Assembly (NCBI GenBank): GCA_046351095.1 | Contig: JAXLZC010000001.1 | Coordinates: 310,001-374,000, forward strand | Reading direction: 5' to 3' | From: BQWY01 sp046351095 | GTDB taxonomy: Bacteria > Nitrospirota > Nitrospiria > Nitrospirales > Nitrospiraceae | Length of the DNA: 64,000 bases | In this document: positions 49,394-57,848 of the stretch, piece by piece | How the letters are laid out: each line of letters begins with the position of its first letter | Numbering within the stretch: position 1 is the stretch's first letter | Notes under the pieces: generated by a model | Told to the model about the DNA's origin: nothing | The model's database searches: none | The model's input: only the letters and a program-made list of their open reading frames with translations | Program-made: the position numbers and the translations under genes

Positions 49394-50377
49394 ATGGCTT
49401 TTCCCCAGGTGCGGTTGCGGCGGCTGCGCGAACAAGATGCGCTTCGGCGGATGGTGCGCGAAACGGCGCTGTCGCCCGCCGACTTCATCTATCCGCTGTT
49501 TGTGCGGAGCGGGCAGGGCAAACGCGAAGAAATCGGCTCGATGCCGGGCCAGTACCGCTGGTCGATCGATCTGCTGGTGAAGGAATGCGCTGAGGCTTAT
49601 GCCTTAGGGATTCCTGCGGTCATCCTGTTCGGCATTCCCGACACGAAGGACGAGCGCGGCAGCGCCGGCTTCGATCCGCAGGGTGTGGTGCCGAAGGCCA
49701 TTCGTGCGTTGAAGGAGCAGGTGCCCGGCCTCATGGTCATCACCGATGTCTGCATCGACGAATACACCTCGCACGGACATTGCGGTCTGGTCAAAGACGG
49801 GCACATCTTAAACGACGAGACGCTCGACTGTTTGCGGCAGATGGCGCGGGTGCATGCCGAGGCGGGTGCGGACATGGTGGCGCCGTCCGATATGATGGAC
49901 GGTCGTGTGGCGGCGATCCGCGACGAACTGGATCGGAACGGATTTGCGCAGGTGCCGATCATGGCCTATTCGGCGAAATTCGCCTCGTGTTTTTATGCGC
50001 CGTTTCGCGACGCGGCCAATTCGAGTCCGAAGTTCGGCGACCGCAAGTCGTATCAGATGGATCCGGCGAACCGCCGCGAAGCCATGCGCGAGATGGAAAG
50101 CGATGTGGCGGAGGGGGCGGACATCATCATGGTGAAACCTGCACTGCCGTTTCTCGACATCGTCGCCGATGCGCGCGCGAAGTTTTCCCATCCCATCGCG
50201 GCCTATCAGGTCAGCGGCGAATACAGCATGATCAAGGCCGCGGCGCGCGCGGGATGGCTCGACGAAACGAATGCGATGATGGAATCGCTCCTGAGCATCA
50301 AACGCGCGGGCGCCGACCTGATCCTGACGTATTTCGCAAAGGACGCTGCGCGCCGACTCCACGCCGGATCTCCATGA
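49394..50377 (+). CDS. hemB: Delta-aminolevulinic acid dehydratase
   Basis: 327 aa. VITDVCIDEYTSHGHCG holds the metal site with two Cys and one Asp, a mixed form between the zinc and magnesium types. The Schiff-base lysines are in IMAYSAKFASCFYAPFRDA and MVKPALPFLDIV. YQVSGEYSMIKAAARAGW is also diagnostic. It joins two aminolevulinate molecules to porphobilinogen. It overlaps ribF by 4 nt. Confidence 0.97.
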   Translation: MAFPQVRLRRLREQDALRRMVRETALSPADFIYPLFVRSGQGKREEIGSMPGQYRWSIDLLVKECAEAYALGIPAVILFGIPDTKDERGSAGFDPQGVVPKAIRALKEQVPGLMVITDVCIDEYTSHGHCGLVKDGHILNDETLDCLRQMARVHAEAGADMVAPSDMMDGRVAAIRDELDRNGFAQVPIMAYSAKFASCFYAPFRDAANSSPKFGDRKSYQMDPANRREAMREMESDVAEGADIIMVKPALPFLDIVADARAKFSHPIAAYQVSGEYSMIKAAARAGWLDETNAMMESLLSIKRAGADLILTYFAKDAARRLHAGSP

Positions 50378-51321
50378 AGGTGACACGCAGCCTGGCGGGG
50401 TATCGCCCGCCGCCCGCGCCGGTGGCCACCATCGGCAACTTCGATGGGCAGCATCGCGGGCATCAGGCGCTGTTGCGGACCGTCGTCGAGACGGCGGCGC
50501 GCGCGCAGGGCACCCCAGTCGTCATCACGTTCGATCCGCACCCCGTTCGTATTCTCGCGCCACATGTCTCGCTGAAGTTCCTCACAAGTCCCGACGACAA
50601 ACTCGCCGCCTTCGAGGCGGCCGGTATCGCCGAAGTCGTGTACCTGCCGTTCAGTCAGGAATTCGCCGCGCGGTCGCCCGAGTCGTTTGCACGCGAAATT
50701 CTGGCCGAGACGCTCGGTCTGACGCAGGTATTCGTCGGCGAACATTTTGCGTTCGGCGCCAAACGCGCAGGGCGGATCGACGACTTACGTCGCTTCGGCG
50801 CGCAGTGGGGATTTTCTGTGCATCCGATCGTGCCGGTTGTCTGCGACGGCGCCGTCATTAGCTCGACCAGAATTCGCGCGGCCATCCACGACGGGCGGAT
50901 GGAGGAGGCCGCACAGTGCCTTGGCCGCTGGTACGCCTGGTCCGGCCCGGTCATCGAAGGCGCGCAACGCGGTCGCGAACTGGGATGGCCCACCGCTAAC
51001 CTCGCTGTGCCGTCGGAGCGTGTCGTCCCACGCGACGGCGTGTATGCGGCGCGCACCTGGTGGGGCGCGCGACGTTTCGATTCGATCGTCTATCTCGGTA
51101 CAAGGCCGACGTTCGAAACGGATGGGCCGAGGCTGCTCGAAGTGCATCTCTTGGACGAGCAGCGAGCGTTGTACGGCGAAACGGTGCGTGTGGAATTTGT
51201 GTCGTTCCTGCGCGCCGATGCGACCTTCGCGACTCCTGAGGCGTTGCAGGCGCAGATCGCGCGAGACATCGACGGCGCACGCGGCGTGTTACGCGCCGCG
51301 CCGACGGAGCCGATCGTCTGA
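50374..51321 (+). CDS. ribF: Bifunctional riboflavin kinase / FAD synthetase
   Basis: 315 aa from ATG 50374. The FAD synthetase half has ATIGNFDGQHRGHQALL, VITFDPHPVRIL and ISSTRIRAAIHDG. The flavokinase half has RGRELGWPTANLAVPSERVVPRDGVYAAR and GTRPTFETDGPRLLEVHLLD. The Gln in FDGQH replaces the usual Val. It follows hemB in one coupled transcript, so FMN and FAD production tracks heme synthesis. Confidence 0.96.
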   Translation: MKVTRSLAGYRPPPAPVATIGNFDGQHRGHQALLRTVVETAARAQGTPVVITFDPHPVRILAPHVSLKFLTSPDDKLAAFEAAGIAEVVYLPFSQEFAARSPESFAREILAETLGLTQVFVGEHFAFGAKRAGRIDDLRRFGAQWGFSVHPIVPVVCDGAVISSTRIRAAIHDGRMEEAAQCLGRWYAWSGPVIEGAQRGRELGWPTANLAVPSERVVPRDGVYAARTWWGARRFDSIVYLGTRPTFETDGPRLLEVHLLDEQRALYGETVRVEFVSFLRADATFATPEALQAQIARDIDGARGVLRAAPTEPIV

Positions 51322-51335
51322 GGCGGGGAGGTTCG

Positions 51336-52862
51336 ATGGCGCACTCGCGGACCAGGCGTCCTGCCGCTGCATCGCGCAAACGCGCGGCTGGTTCCGAGGT
51401 GCATGCCGACCGCCATGTACGAGCATTTACGGCCGCAGTCGAGCAGACGATCCGCACTCGCCGACTCTGTCAGCCTGGTCAATCCATTCTTGTGGCGGTG
51501 TCCGGCGGTCCCGACTCGGTTGCGCTGCTGCGAGTATTGGCTGTATTGGCTCCGGCCTGGCGACTCTCTCTCTCCGTCGCCCACGTGAACTATGGGTTGC
51601 GCGGGCGCGCATCGCAGCAGGACGAGGTCTTCGTTCGACGACTCTGCAAGACGCTTTCGGTGCCCTGTTTCGTGAGGCGTGTGACGGAGACGGAACGAGT
51701 AGGCGCCGGTTCGGTGCAAGCCTGGGCGCGTGACCTGCGCTACGCGTGGTTCCGCCGCGTGGCGACGAAGCATGGGCTCGATTGTATCGCGGTTGCCCAC
51801 ACAGCGAACGATCAGGCCGAGACGCAACTCCTCTGGATGCTGCGTGGCGCGGGGCTGCGAGGACTTGCCGGGATGCCGGCGCGGCGTCGCGACGGGATCA
51901 TCCGCCCGTTGCTCGATGTCACCCGCGACGATGTGACGCGGTATCTGGCGGCGCTGGGTCAGGCAGCGCGCCACGACGCGAGCAATGACACGTCGGCCTA
52001 TCGGCGCAACCGTGTGCGCCGTGAGATTATCCCTGCACTCACACAGCTTAATCCCGATATCATCCGCACGTTGGCGCGACAAGCCGACCTGCTTGCGGTA
52101 GACGAACGCTGGTTGCGTGCGCAAACGGTTCATACACTTCAGCGAGTCACCGTCGATTCAGGATCGGACGAGTGCCGCCTCGATCGACAGGCGCTGCGGT
52201 CTTTGCCCGTTGCGTTACAGCGGCGTGTGGTGCGCGCCGCGTTGAGCAGTATGCGTGCCGACGGTCGCGCGCCGTCCGCGAATCTTGTGCTGCGAGTCGT
52301 CTCGCATCTGTTGCCTGGCCCGTCGGGGCGGACCATCGTCCATCGCAGTGGGATCGTCCGCGTTGAATACGACCAGTTGGTCTTTGCGCCAAAAGCCGAC
52401 AAGGACGCAGCAACTGCGGTAGCGACGACATCCGACATGCGTGCAACAGTCGACGTGCCGACAAGCGCTACGCATCCAGTCACGATTCAATGGCCTCGAA
52501 CCGGGCAATGTGTCACACTCGAATTGTCCGACGAGGCTGCACCCGCGACGACTTCAGGACCTCGGCCGCATGAACTGGTGCTGTTGGATGCGGATCGATT
52601 GACGTCGCCGTTGACGCTGCGGACGTGGGAGCGCGGCGATTGGTTTTGTCCTGCGGGTATGGGTGGGCGACGGAAGAAGCTGCAGGATTTTTGGACGGAC
52701 GGCAAGGTGCCGCGTCGCGCTCGCACAACGGCGCCGTTGTTGGTTTCGCCGGATGGGATCGTCTGGATCGTCGGGGCGCGAGCCGATGCGCGATTTATCG
52801 CCACCGCTGCCACGAAACGGGTGATCGTCGCCACGGTCACGACGCAGCAGGTGTCGCAGTAA
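51336..52862 (+). CDS. tilS: tRNA(Ile)-lysidine synthase
   Basis: 508 aa. The PP-loop is SGGPDS at residues 56-61 (ILVAVSGGPDSVALLRVL); VAHVNYGLRGRASQQDE and TANDQAETQLLWMLRGAGLRGLAGM follow. The C-terminal domain shows LRTWERGDWFCPAGMGGRRKKLQDFWTDGKVPR, the tRNA-binding part. It modifies C34 of the CAU tRNA-Ile so that it reads AUA. The basic first 25 residues are an extension. Confidence 0.96.
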   Translation: MAHSRTRRPAAASRKRAAGSEVHADRHVRAFTAAVEQTIRTRRLCQPGQSILVAVSGGPDSVALLRVLAVLAPAWRLSLSVAHVNYGLRGRASQQDEVFVRRLCKTLSVPCFVRRVTETERVGAGSVQAWARDLRYAWFRRVATKHGLDCIAVAHTANDQAETQLLWMLRGAGLRGLAGMPARRRDGIIRPLLDVTRDDVTRYLAALGQAARHDASNDTSAYRRNRVRREIIPALTQLNPDIIRTLARQADLLAVDERWLRAQTVHTLQRVTVDSGSDECRLDRQALRSLPVALQRRVVRAALSSMRADGRAPSANLVLRVVSHLLPGPSGRTIVHRSGIVRVEYDQLVFAPKADKDAATAVATTSDMRATVDVPTSATHPVTIQWPRTGQCVTLELSDEAAPATTSGPRPHELVLLDADRLTSPLTLRTWERGDWFCPAGMGGRRKKLQDFWTDGKVPRRARTTAPLLVSPDGIVWIVGARADARFIATAATKRVIVATVTTQQVSQ

Positions 52863-52879
52863 CGAAGAGGGGATTGGGG

Positions 52880-53437
52880 ATGCCGCGTATTTTCGGTCGG
52901 CCGATCGTGACGCAGGATCAGATGCGGACGCGCATCAAGGAACTCGGCCAGCAGCTCTCGCAGGACTATCAAGGACGGGACTTAGTATTGGTCGGTGTGT
53001 TGAAGGGCGCCTATGCCTTTTATGCGGACCTGGCGCGCGCGATCCGGATTCCGATGCGGGTCGACTTTATGATGGTGCGCAGTTACGAAGGCGGCACCAA
53101 AACGACGGGCAAGGTGAAGCTGGTGTCCGACCTGTCCGAAGATGTCGCGGGTAAGGATGTGGTGTTGGTGGAAGACATCGTCGACTCGGGACTGACGGCC
53201 GCCTATTTGTTGAAAAAAGTCGCGGCGCACAAGCCGAAGTCGTTGAAGCTTTGTGCCTTGTTGAGCAAGCCGGACCGTCGCCAGGTGCATCCGCAGGTCG
53301 ATTACGTGGGGTTCGAGATTCCCGACAAGTTTGTCGTGGGCTACGGGCTGGACTATCAGCAGCAGTACCGCAATCTGCCGTATCTCGTTGCGTTGGATAC
53401 GCACGAATCGGACGACGCGGACGCCTCGCAGGATTGA
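52880..53437 (+). CDS. hpt: Hypoxanthine phosphoribosyltransferase
   Basis: 185 aa from ATG 52880. LVLVGVLKGAYAFYADL, DFMMVRSYEGGTKTTGKVKLVSDL and the PRPP motif VVLVEDIVDSGLTA are present, followed by GFEIPDKFVVGYGLDY. It salvages hypoxanthine and guanine. tilS-hpt-ftsH is a common order. The acidic tail (ESDDADASQD) is not conserved. Confidence 0.96.
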   Translation: MPRIFGRPIVTQDQMRTRIKELGQQLSQDYQGRDLVLVGVLKGAYAFYADLARAIRIPMRVDFMMVRSYEGGTKTTGKVKLVSDLSEDVAGKDVVLVEDIVDSGLTAAYLLKKVAAHKPKSLKLCALLSKPDRRQVHPQVDYVGFEIPDKFVVGYGLDYQQQYRNLPYLVALDTHESDDADASQD

Positions 53438-53547
53438 CCTACGGCGCGCGACGGCGGCGCACGACGTAGACGATGTGCGAGAGGCGATGCCCACTGCATG
53501 CACGTCGATGCGGAGGGAGCGATTGCGTTTGCATTCACCCGGTCTCC

Positions 53548-53577
53548 TTGTTACGGTGAAGAGCCCTGTGCTAGCAT
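53548..53577 (+). promoter_or_regulatory. Candidate promoter of ftsH
   Basis: TTGTTA (53548-53553) and TAGCAT (53572-53577) are 18 nt apart with TGC before the -10 (TGCTAGCAT). The ftsH ATG is 52 nt away. The TGCTAGC core matches the rpsB promoter candidate. Confidence 0.45.
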
Positions 53578-53629
53578 GATTTGTTCCCATGAACTTTTCC
53601 AACCTGCGTTCTGGGCCAGGAGGAGTTGA

Positions 53630-55441
53630 ATGAATTCTCGTGTGAAGAACTTGCTGTTCTGGGTGGTGGTGGGTCTCTTCATGATCCTCCTCTTCAATCT
53701 GTTCAGCGTTCCGACCCACGCGCCCGAAGACGATGTGATCTTCAGCGATTTTATGGCCCAATTGGATAAGGGCGAGATCACCAAAGTCACCATTAAGGGC
53801 AGCTACGTCAGTGCCATCTTGAAGGACGGCACACGCATCAAGACCTATACGGCCGACTATCCGGACTTCGTGAAAGTCCTGCGCGATAAAAACGTTGCCA
53901 TCGAAGCCAAGCCGCAAGACGACAGTCCCTGGTACATCACGTTCCTCGTGACCTGGGGGCCGTTTATTTTGTTCCTCGGCCTCTGGTTCTTCCTCATGCG
54001 CCAGATGCAGATCGGCGGCAACAAGGCGCTCTCGTTCGGCAAGAGCCGCGCGCGGATGCTGACGGAAGAGCGGAAGAAGGTGACCTTTTCCGACGTGGCC
54101 GGTATCGACGAAGCCAAGGAAGAAGTCGTCGAAATCATCGAGTTTTTGAAGGACCCGCGGAAGTTCCAGAAGTTGGGCGGCCGTATTCCGAAGGGCGTGC
54201 TAATCGTCGGTCCTCCGGGTACCGGAAAAACCTTGCTCGCCAAGGCTATTGCGGGCGAAGCGGGTGTGCCGTTCTTCAGCATCAGTGGATCGGACTTCGT
54301 GGAAATGTTCGTGGGCGTCGGCGCGTCGCGCGTCCGCGATTTGTTCGAGCAGGGGAAGAAACATGCTCCCTGCATCATCTTTATCGACGAAATCGACGCA
54401 GTCGGTCGGCTCCGCGGCGCCGGGTTGGGCGGCGGACATGACGAACGCGAACAAACATTGAACCAATTGCTCGTCGAAATGGACGGGTTTGATACGACCG
54501 AGGGCGTCATCTTGATCGCAGCCACGAACCGCCCCGACGTGTTGGATCCGGCGTTATTGCGGCCTGGGCGCTTCGACCGGCAGATCGTCGTGAATCGGCC
54601 GGACGTTCGCGGACGCGCCGAAATCCTGAAGGTCCATACCAAGAAGGTGCCGGTGGCGACCGACGTGGTTTTGGACAAGATCGCGCGTGGGACGCCGGGG
54701 TTCTCCGGGGCCGATCTGGAAAATCTCGTGAACGAAGCCGCCTTGTGGGCGGCGCGTCAGAATAAGAAGGAAGTGGAGTACTCTGATTTCGAAATGGCGA
54801 AGGATAAGGTGCTCATGGGCGCCGAGCGTAAGAGCATGATCCTGAGCGACGAAGAAAAGCGGACCACCGCCTATCATGAGGCGGGCCATGCCCTGATGGC
54901 GAAGCTGTTGCCGGGAACCGATCCCGTCCATAAGGTGACGATCATTCCGCGCGGCCGTGCCTTGGGCGTGACCATGCAGTTGCCGACCGACGATCGCCAT
55001 AACTATTCGAAGGATTTTCTCTACAACACGCTGGCCATTTTGTTGGGCGGTCGCGTCGCGGAAGAGCTGATCCTCAAGAACGTGACGACCGGTGCCGGCA
55101 ACGACTTGGAACGCGCCACGGACTTGGCACGCAAGATGGTCTGCGAATGGGGCATGTCCGAAAAGTTAGGACCGCTGACGTTCGGTAAAAAGGAAGAGGA
55201 AATCTTCCTCGGTCGTGAGATGACCACGCGCCGTGACTTCAGCGAGCAGGTTGCGCTTGAGATCGACCACGAGATTCGTCGCTTGGTCAACGAGAATTAC
55301 GAGCGCACCAAGCGGATGCTGACCGAAAATATGGGTGCCTTGAAGGCATTGGCGAAGGCCTTGTTGGAGAAGGAAGTGATCGAAGGCTCCGAGATCGACG
55401 ACATCATCCAAGCGTCGGCCGTGCAGCCTGTACCGGCCTAA
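53630..55441 (+). CDS. ftsH: ATP-dependent zinc metalloprotease FtsH
   Basis: 603 aa. Two membrane helices near the N-terminus (residues 6-26 and about 105-125) flank a small periplasmic domain. The AAA module has GPPGTGKTLLAKA near residue 195, FIDEIDAVG near 250 and the second region of homology ATNRPDVLDPALLRPGRFDRQ. The zinc site is HEAGH near residue 415 with the third ligand Asp in NDLERATDLA. It removes misassembled membrane proteins and controls LPS enzymes. Confidence 0.98.
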   Translation: MNSRVKNLLFWVVVGLFMILLFNLFSVPTHAPEDDVIFSDFMAQLDKGEITKVTIKGSYVSAILKDGTRIKTYTADYPDFVKVLRDKNVAIEAKPQDDSPWYITFLVTWGPFILFLGLWFFLMRQMQIGGNKALSFGKSRARMLTEERKKVTFSDVAGIDEAKEEVVEIIEFLKDPRKFQKLGGRIPKGVLIVGPPGTGKTLLAKAIAGEAGVPFFSISGSDFVEMFVGVGASRVRDLFEQGKKHAPCIIFIDEIDAVGRLRGAGLGGGHDEREQTLNQLLVEMDGFDTTEGVILIAATNRPDVLDPALLRPGRFDRQIVVNRPDVRGRAEILKVHTKKVPVATDVVLDKIARGTPGFSGADLENLVNEAALWAARQNKKEVEYSDFEMAKDKVLMGAERKSMILSDEEKRTTAYHEAGHALMAKLLPGTDPVHKVTIIPRGRALGVTMQLPTDDRHNYSKDFLYNTLAILLGGRVAEELILKNVTTGAGNDLERATDLARKMVCEWGMSEKLGPLTFGKKEEEIFLGREMTTRRDFSEQVALEIDHEIRRLVNENYERTKRMLTENMGALKALAKALLEKEVIEGSEIDDIIQASAVQPVPA

Positions 55442-55593
55442 GGTTTGTACTCGTTGCCCGGTGCGTCGCTTGTCGCGGCGCGCCGGGATCGTCGCTTCCA
55501 GTTCGTACCGTCTCTGCACCGTTCCCGTCGTACCGTTCGCATCCTGTTCGTCATGCCCGCTGCGTCTTCGATTCCCACTCGATTCGGCCGATC

Positions 55594-56460
55594 GTGCTGA
55601 CCTCTTTTTCCATACGCGCCTGCGGCCGATCGCTCGTAGCCCTCAGACCGCAAGTCGTCGCCGTTCTGAACATCACACCCGATTCGTTTTCCGACGGCGG
55701 CCGGTATCTTGACCAGGACGCGGCTGTGGCACGTGCCGAACAACTTGTTGCAGACGGCGCGGACTGGCTCGATATCGGAGCCGAGTCCACGAGGCCCGGT
55801 GCACAACCGGTCGGGGAGGAGGAGGAGACCGCGCGATTGTTGCCGGTCCTTGAGCGGGTCGCTGCAAGGGTCACAGTTCCTATTTCCGTCGATACGATGA
55901 AGGCGGCGGTTGCTCGTCGTGCACTGGACGCCGGTGCGATCGTCGTGAACGACGTGAGCGCGTTACGCGCCGATCCTGCCATGGCGTCGCTTGTCGCCGA
56001 ACGAGGAGCCGGGCTTGTATTGATGCACATGCAGGGCACGCCGCAGACAATGCAGCAGCAGCCGCAGTACGAACATGTTTTGTCCGATGTACGTAGCTTT
56101 CTCCGAGCGCGACTGCGTGAGGCCGTTTCCCTGGGGATAACGCCCGACCAGATCGTGCTTGACCCAGGCATCGGTTTTGGTAAGCTGGGCGAACATAATC
56201 TGGCGCTCCTTCGGCACCTTCCTGCACTCGGCGCGCTTGGGCGACCGATCATGATCGGTGTGTCGCGCAAAGCCTTCTTAGGGAAACTCACGGGCCGCGC
56301 GATCGACGAGCGTGGGGCGGCGACGGCGACGGCGGTTGCCTTGGCGGTGGAGCGGGGGGCGCAGTTGCTTCGTGTACATGATGTGAAGCCGGTCCGAGAT
56401 GCGGTGGCCGTGACCATGGCGGTCTGCGGCTCGAATACCGGACCGATCGAACAGGCGTGA
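55594..56460 (+). CDS. folP: Dihydropteroate synthase
   Basis: 288 aa starting at GTG 55594. VVAVLNITPDSFSDGGRYLD, DWLDIGAESTRPGAQPVGEEEE, VPISVDTMKAAVARRALDAGA and LDPGIGFGKLGEHNLALLRHL are diagnostic. It joins p-aminobenzoate to the pterin pyrophosphate in folate synthesis. The order ftsH-folP-glmM is conserved. Confidence 0.96.
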   Translation: MLTSFSIRACGRSLVALRPQVVAVLNITPDSFSDGGRYLDQDAAVARAEQLVADGADWLDIGAESTRPGAQPVGEEEETARLLPVLERVAARVTVPISVDTMKAAVARRALDAGAIVVNDVSALRADPAMASLVAERGAGLVLMHMQGTPQTMQQQPQYEHVLSDVRSFLRARLREAVSLGITPDQIVLDPGIGFGKLGEHNLALLRHLPALGALGRPIMIGVSRKAFLGKLTGRAIDERGAATATAVALAVERGAQLLRVHDVKPVRDAVAVTMAVCGSNTGPIEQA

Positions 56461-56467
56461 CGATCCT

Positions 56468-57817
56468 ATGAGAAAACTTTTCGGAACAGACGGCGTGCGC
56501 GGGGTGGCGAACCTCGAACCCATGACCAGCGAGCTGGCCATGCAACTGGGACGTGCGGCGGCGCATATTTTTCAGCGACGCGCCGGTCGCCATCAAATCG
56601 TCATCGGCAAGGACACACGTCTTTCCGGATACATGTTGGAGTCGGCGCTGACCTCGGGCATCTGCTCGATGGGTGTCGACGTGTTGTTGGTCGGCCCGAT
56701 GCCGACGCCAGCAATCGCGTTTCTCGCGCGGAGCCTGCGCGCCGACGCCGGAGTGGTGATCTCCGCTTCGCACAATCCCTACCAAGACAACGGCATCAAG
56801 TTTTTTTCCAGCGATGGGTTGAAGCTACCCGACGAATTGGAAGCGCGTATCGAGAAGTTGATCATTTCCGACGAGATTAAACACCTTCGTCCGACGGCGG
56901 ATGCGATCGGCAAGGCGCATCGTATCGAGGACGCCGACGGTCGGTATATCGAATTTGTGAAGCGCGCGGTGCCGAAGGATCTCGACTTCCAAGGATTGAA
57001 GGTCGTCATCGATTGCGCGCACGGCGCTGCCTATAAAGTTGCCCCGTCGATTTTGCACGAGCTCGGCGCGACGGTCGTCGCGATCGGCTGCAAGCCGGAC
57101 GGTATGAATATCAATGCCGGATGCGGCGCGGTCCATCCGCAGGCGCTGCAGGAAGAAGTGCAGCGACATCAGGCGGATATCGGCATTGCGCTGGACGGCG
57201 ACGCGGATCGCGCGATTTTTGTATCGGAGAAGGGCGAAGTTGTCGACGGCGACCGCATCATGACGGCGCTGGCGTTGGATCTGAAAGAAAAGAAGCAGCT
57301 CGCCAAACACACCGTGGTCGGCACGGTGATGAGTAACTTCGGCATGGAAATGGCGCTCAACAAGGCCGGCATCACATTGGTGCGCACGCCGGTGGGCGAC
57401 CGCTACATCATCGAGAAAATGTTGGCCGAGGGGTACAACGTCGGCGGCGAACAGTCCGGCCACTTGATCTTCCTGGACCACAATACGACGGGAGACGGCG
57501 TGATCGCGGCGTTGCAAGTCCTGACGCTCATGAAGCGGACCGGGCAGCCGTTGTCTCGCCTCGCCGACGTGATGACGTCGGTGCCGCAGGTCTTGGTGAA
57601 CGTGAAGGTCAAGGAACGTCGCGAACTCGCCACCATCCCCGAGGTCCAGAGCGCGATCCGCGCCTGCGAATGTAAACTCAACGGGCAAGGGCGTATTCTC
57701 GTGCGGTATTCCGGTACCGAGGCGTTGCTCCGGATCATGGTCGAGGGGCCGGATGACGGCTTGATCAACGGTCTCGCCAACGACCTTGCGGGACTCGTAC
57801 GTACTCACCTGGGTTGA
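56468..57817 (+). CDS. glmM: Phosphoglucosamine mutase
   Basis: 449 aa. RKLFGTDGVRGVAN at the start, the phosphoserine loop VVISASHNPYQDNGIKFFS, the metal loop IALDGDADRAIFV and the sugar loop GGEQSGHLIFLDH are complete. It makes glucosamine 1-phosphate for peptidoglycan and LPS. Confidence 0.98.
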   Translation: MRKLFGTDGVRGVANLEPMTSELAMQLGRAAAHIFQRRAGRHQIVIGKDTRLSGYMLESALTSGICSMGVDVLLVGPMPTPAIAFLARSLRADAGVVISASHNPYQDNGIKFFSSDGLKLPDELEARIEKLIISDEIKHLRPTADAIGKAHRIEDADGRYIEFVKRAVPKDLDFQGLKVVIDCAHGAAYKVAPSILHELGATVVAIGCKPDGMNINAGCGAVHPQALQEEVQRHQADIGIALDGDADRAIFVSEKGEVVDGDRIMTALALDLKEKKQLAKHTVVGTVMSNFGMEMALNKAGITLVRTPVGDRYIIEKMLAEGYNVGGEQSGHLIFLDHNTTGDGVIAALQVLTLMKRTGQPLSRLADVMTSVPQVLVNVKVKERRELATIPEVQSAIRACECKLNGQGRILVRYSGTEALLRIMVEGPDDGLINGLANDLAGLVRTHLG

Positions 57818-57831
57818 TCCTCAGAAACGAC

Positions 57832-57848
57832 GCTCCGTATAACGGAGC
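57832..57848 (+). promoter_or_regulatory. Hairpin abutting the comEC start codon
   Basis: GCTCCGT-ata-ACGGAGC is a perfect 7-bp stem with a 3-nt loop, and its last base is immediately before the ATG at 57849. Its right arm contains GGAG, the only SD-like sequence, which is both sequestered and too close to the ATG. The alternative start ATG 57876 would place the hairpin in the leader. Confidence 0.5.
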
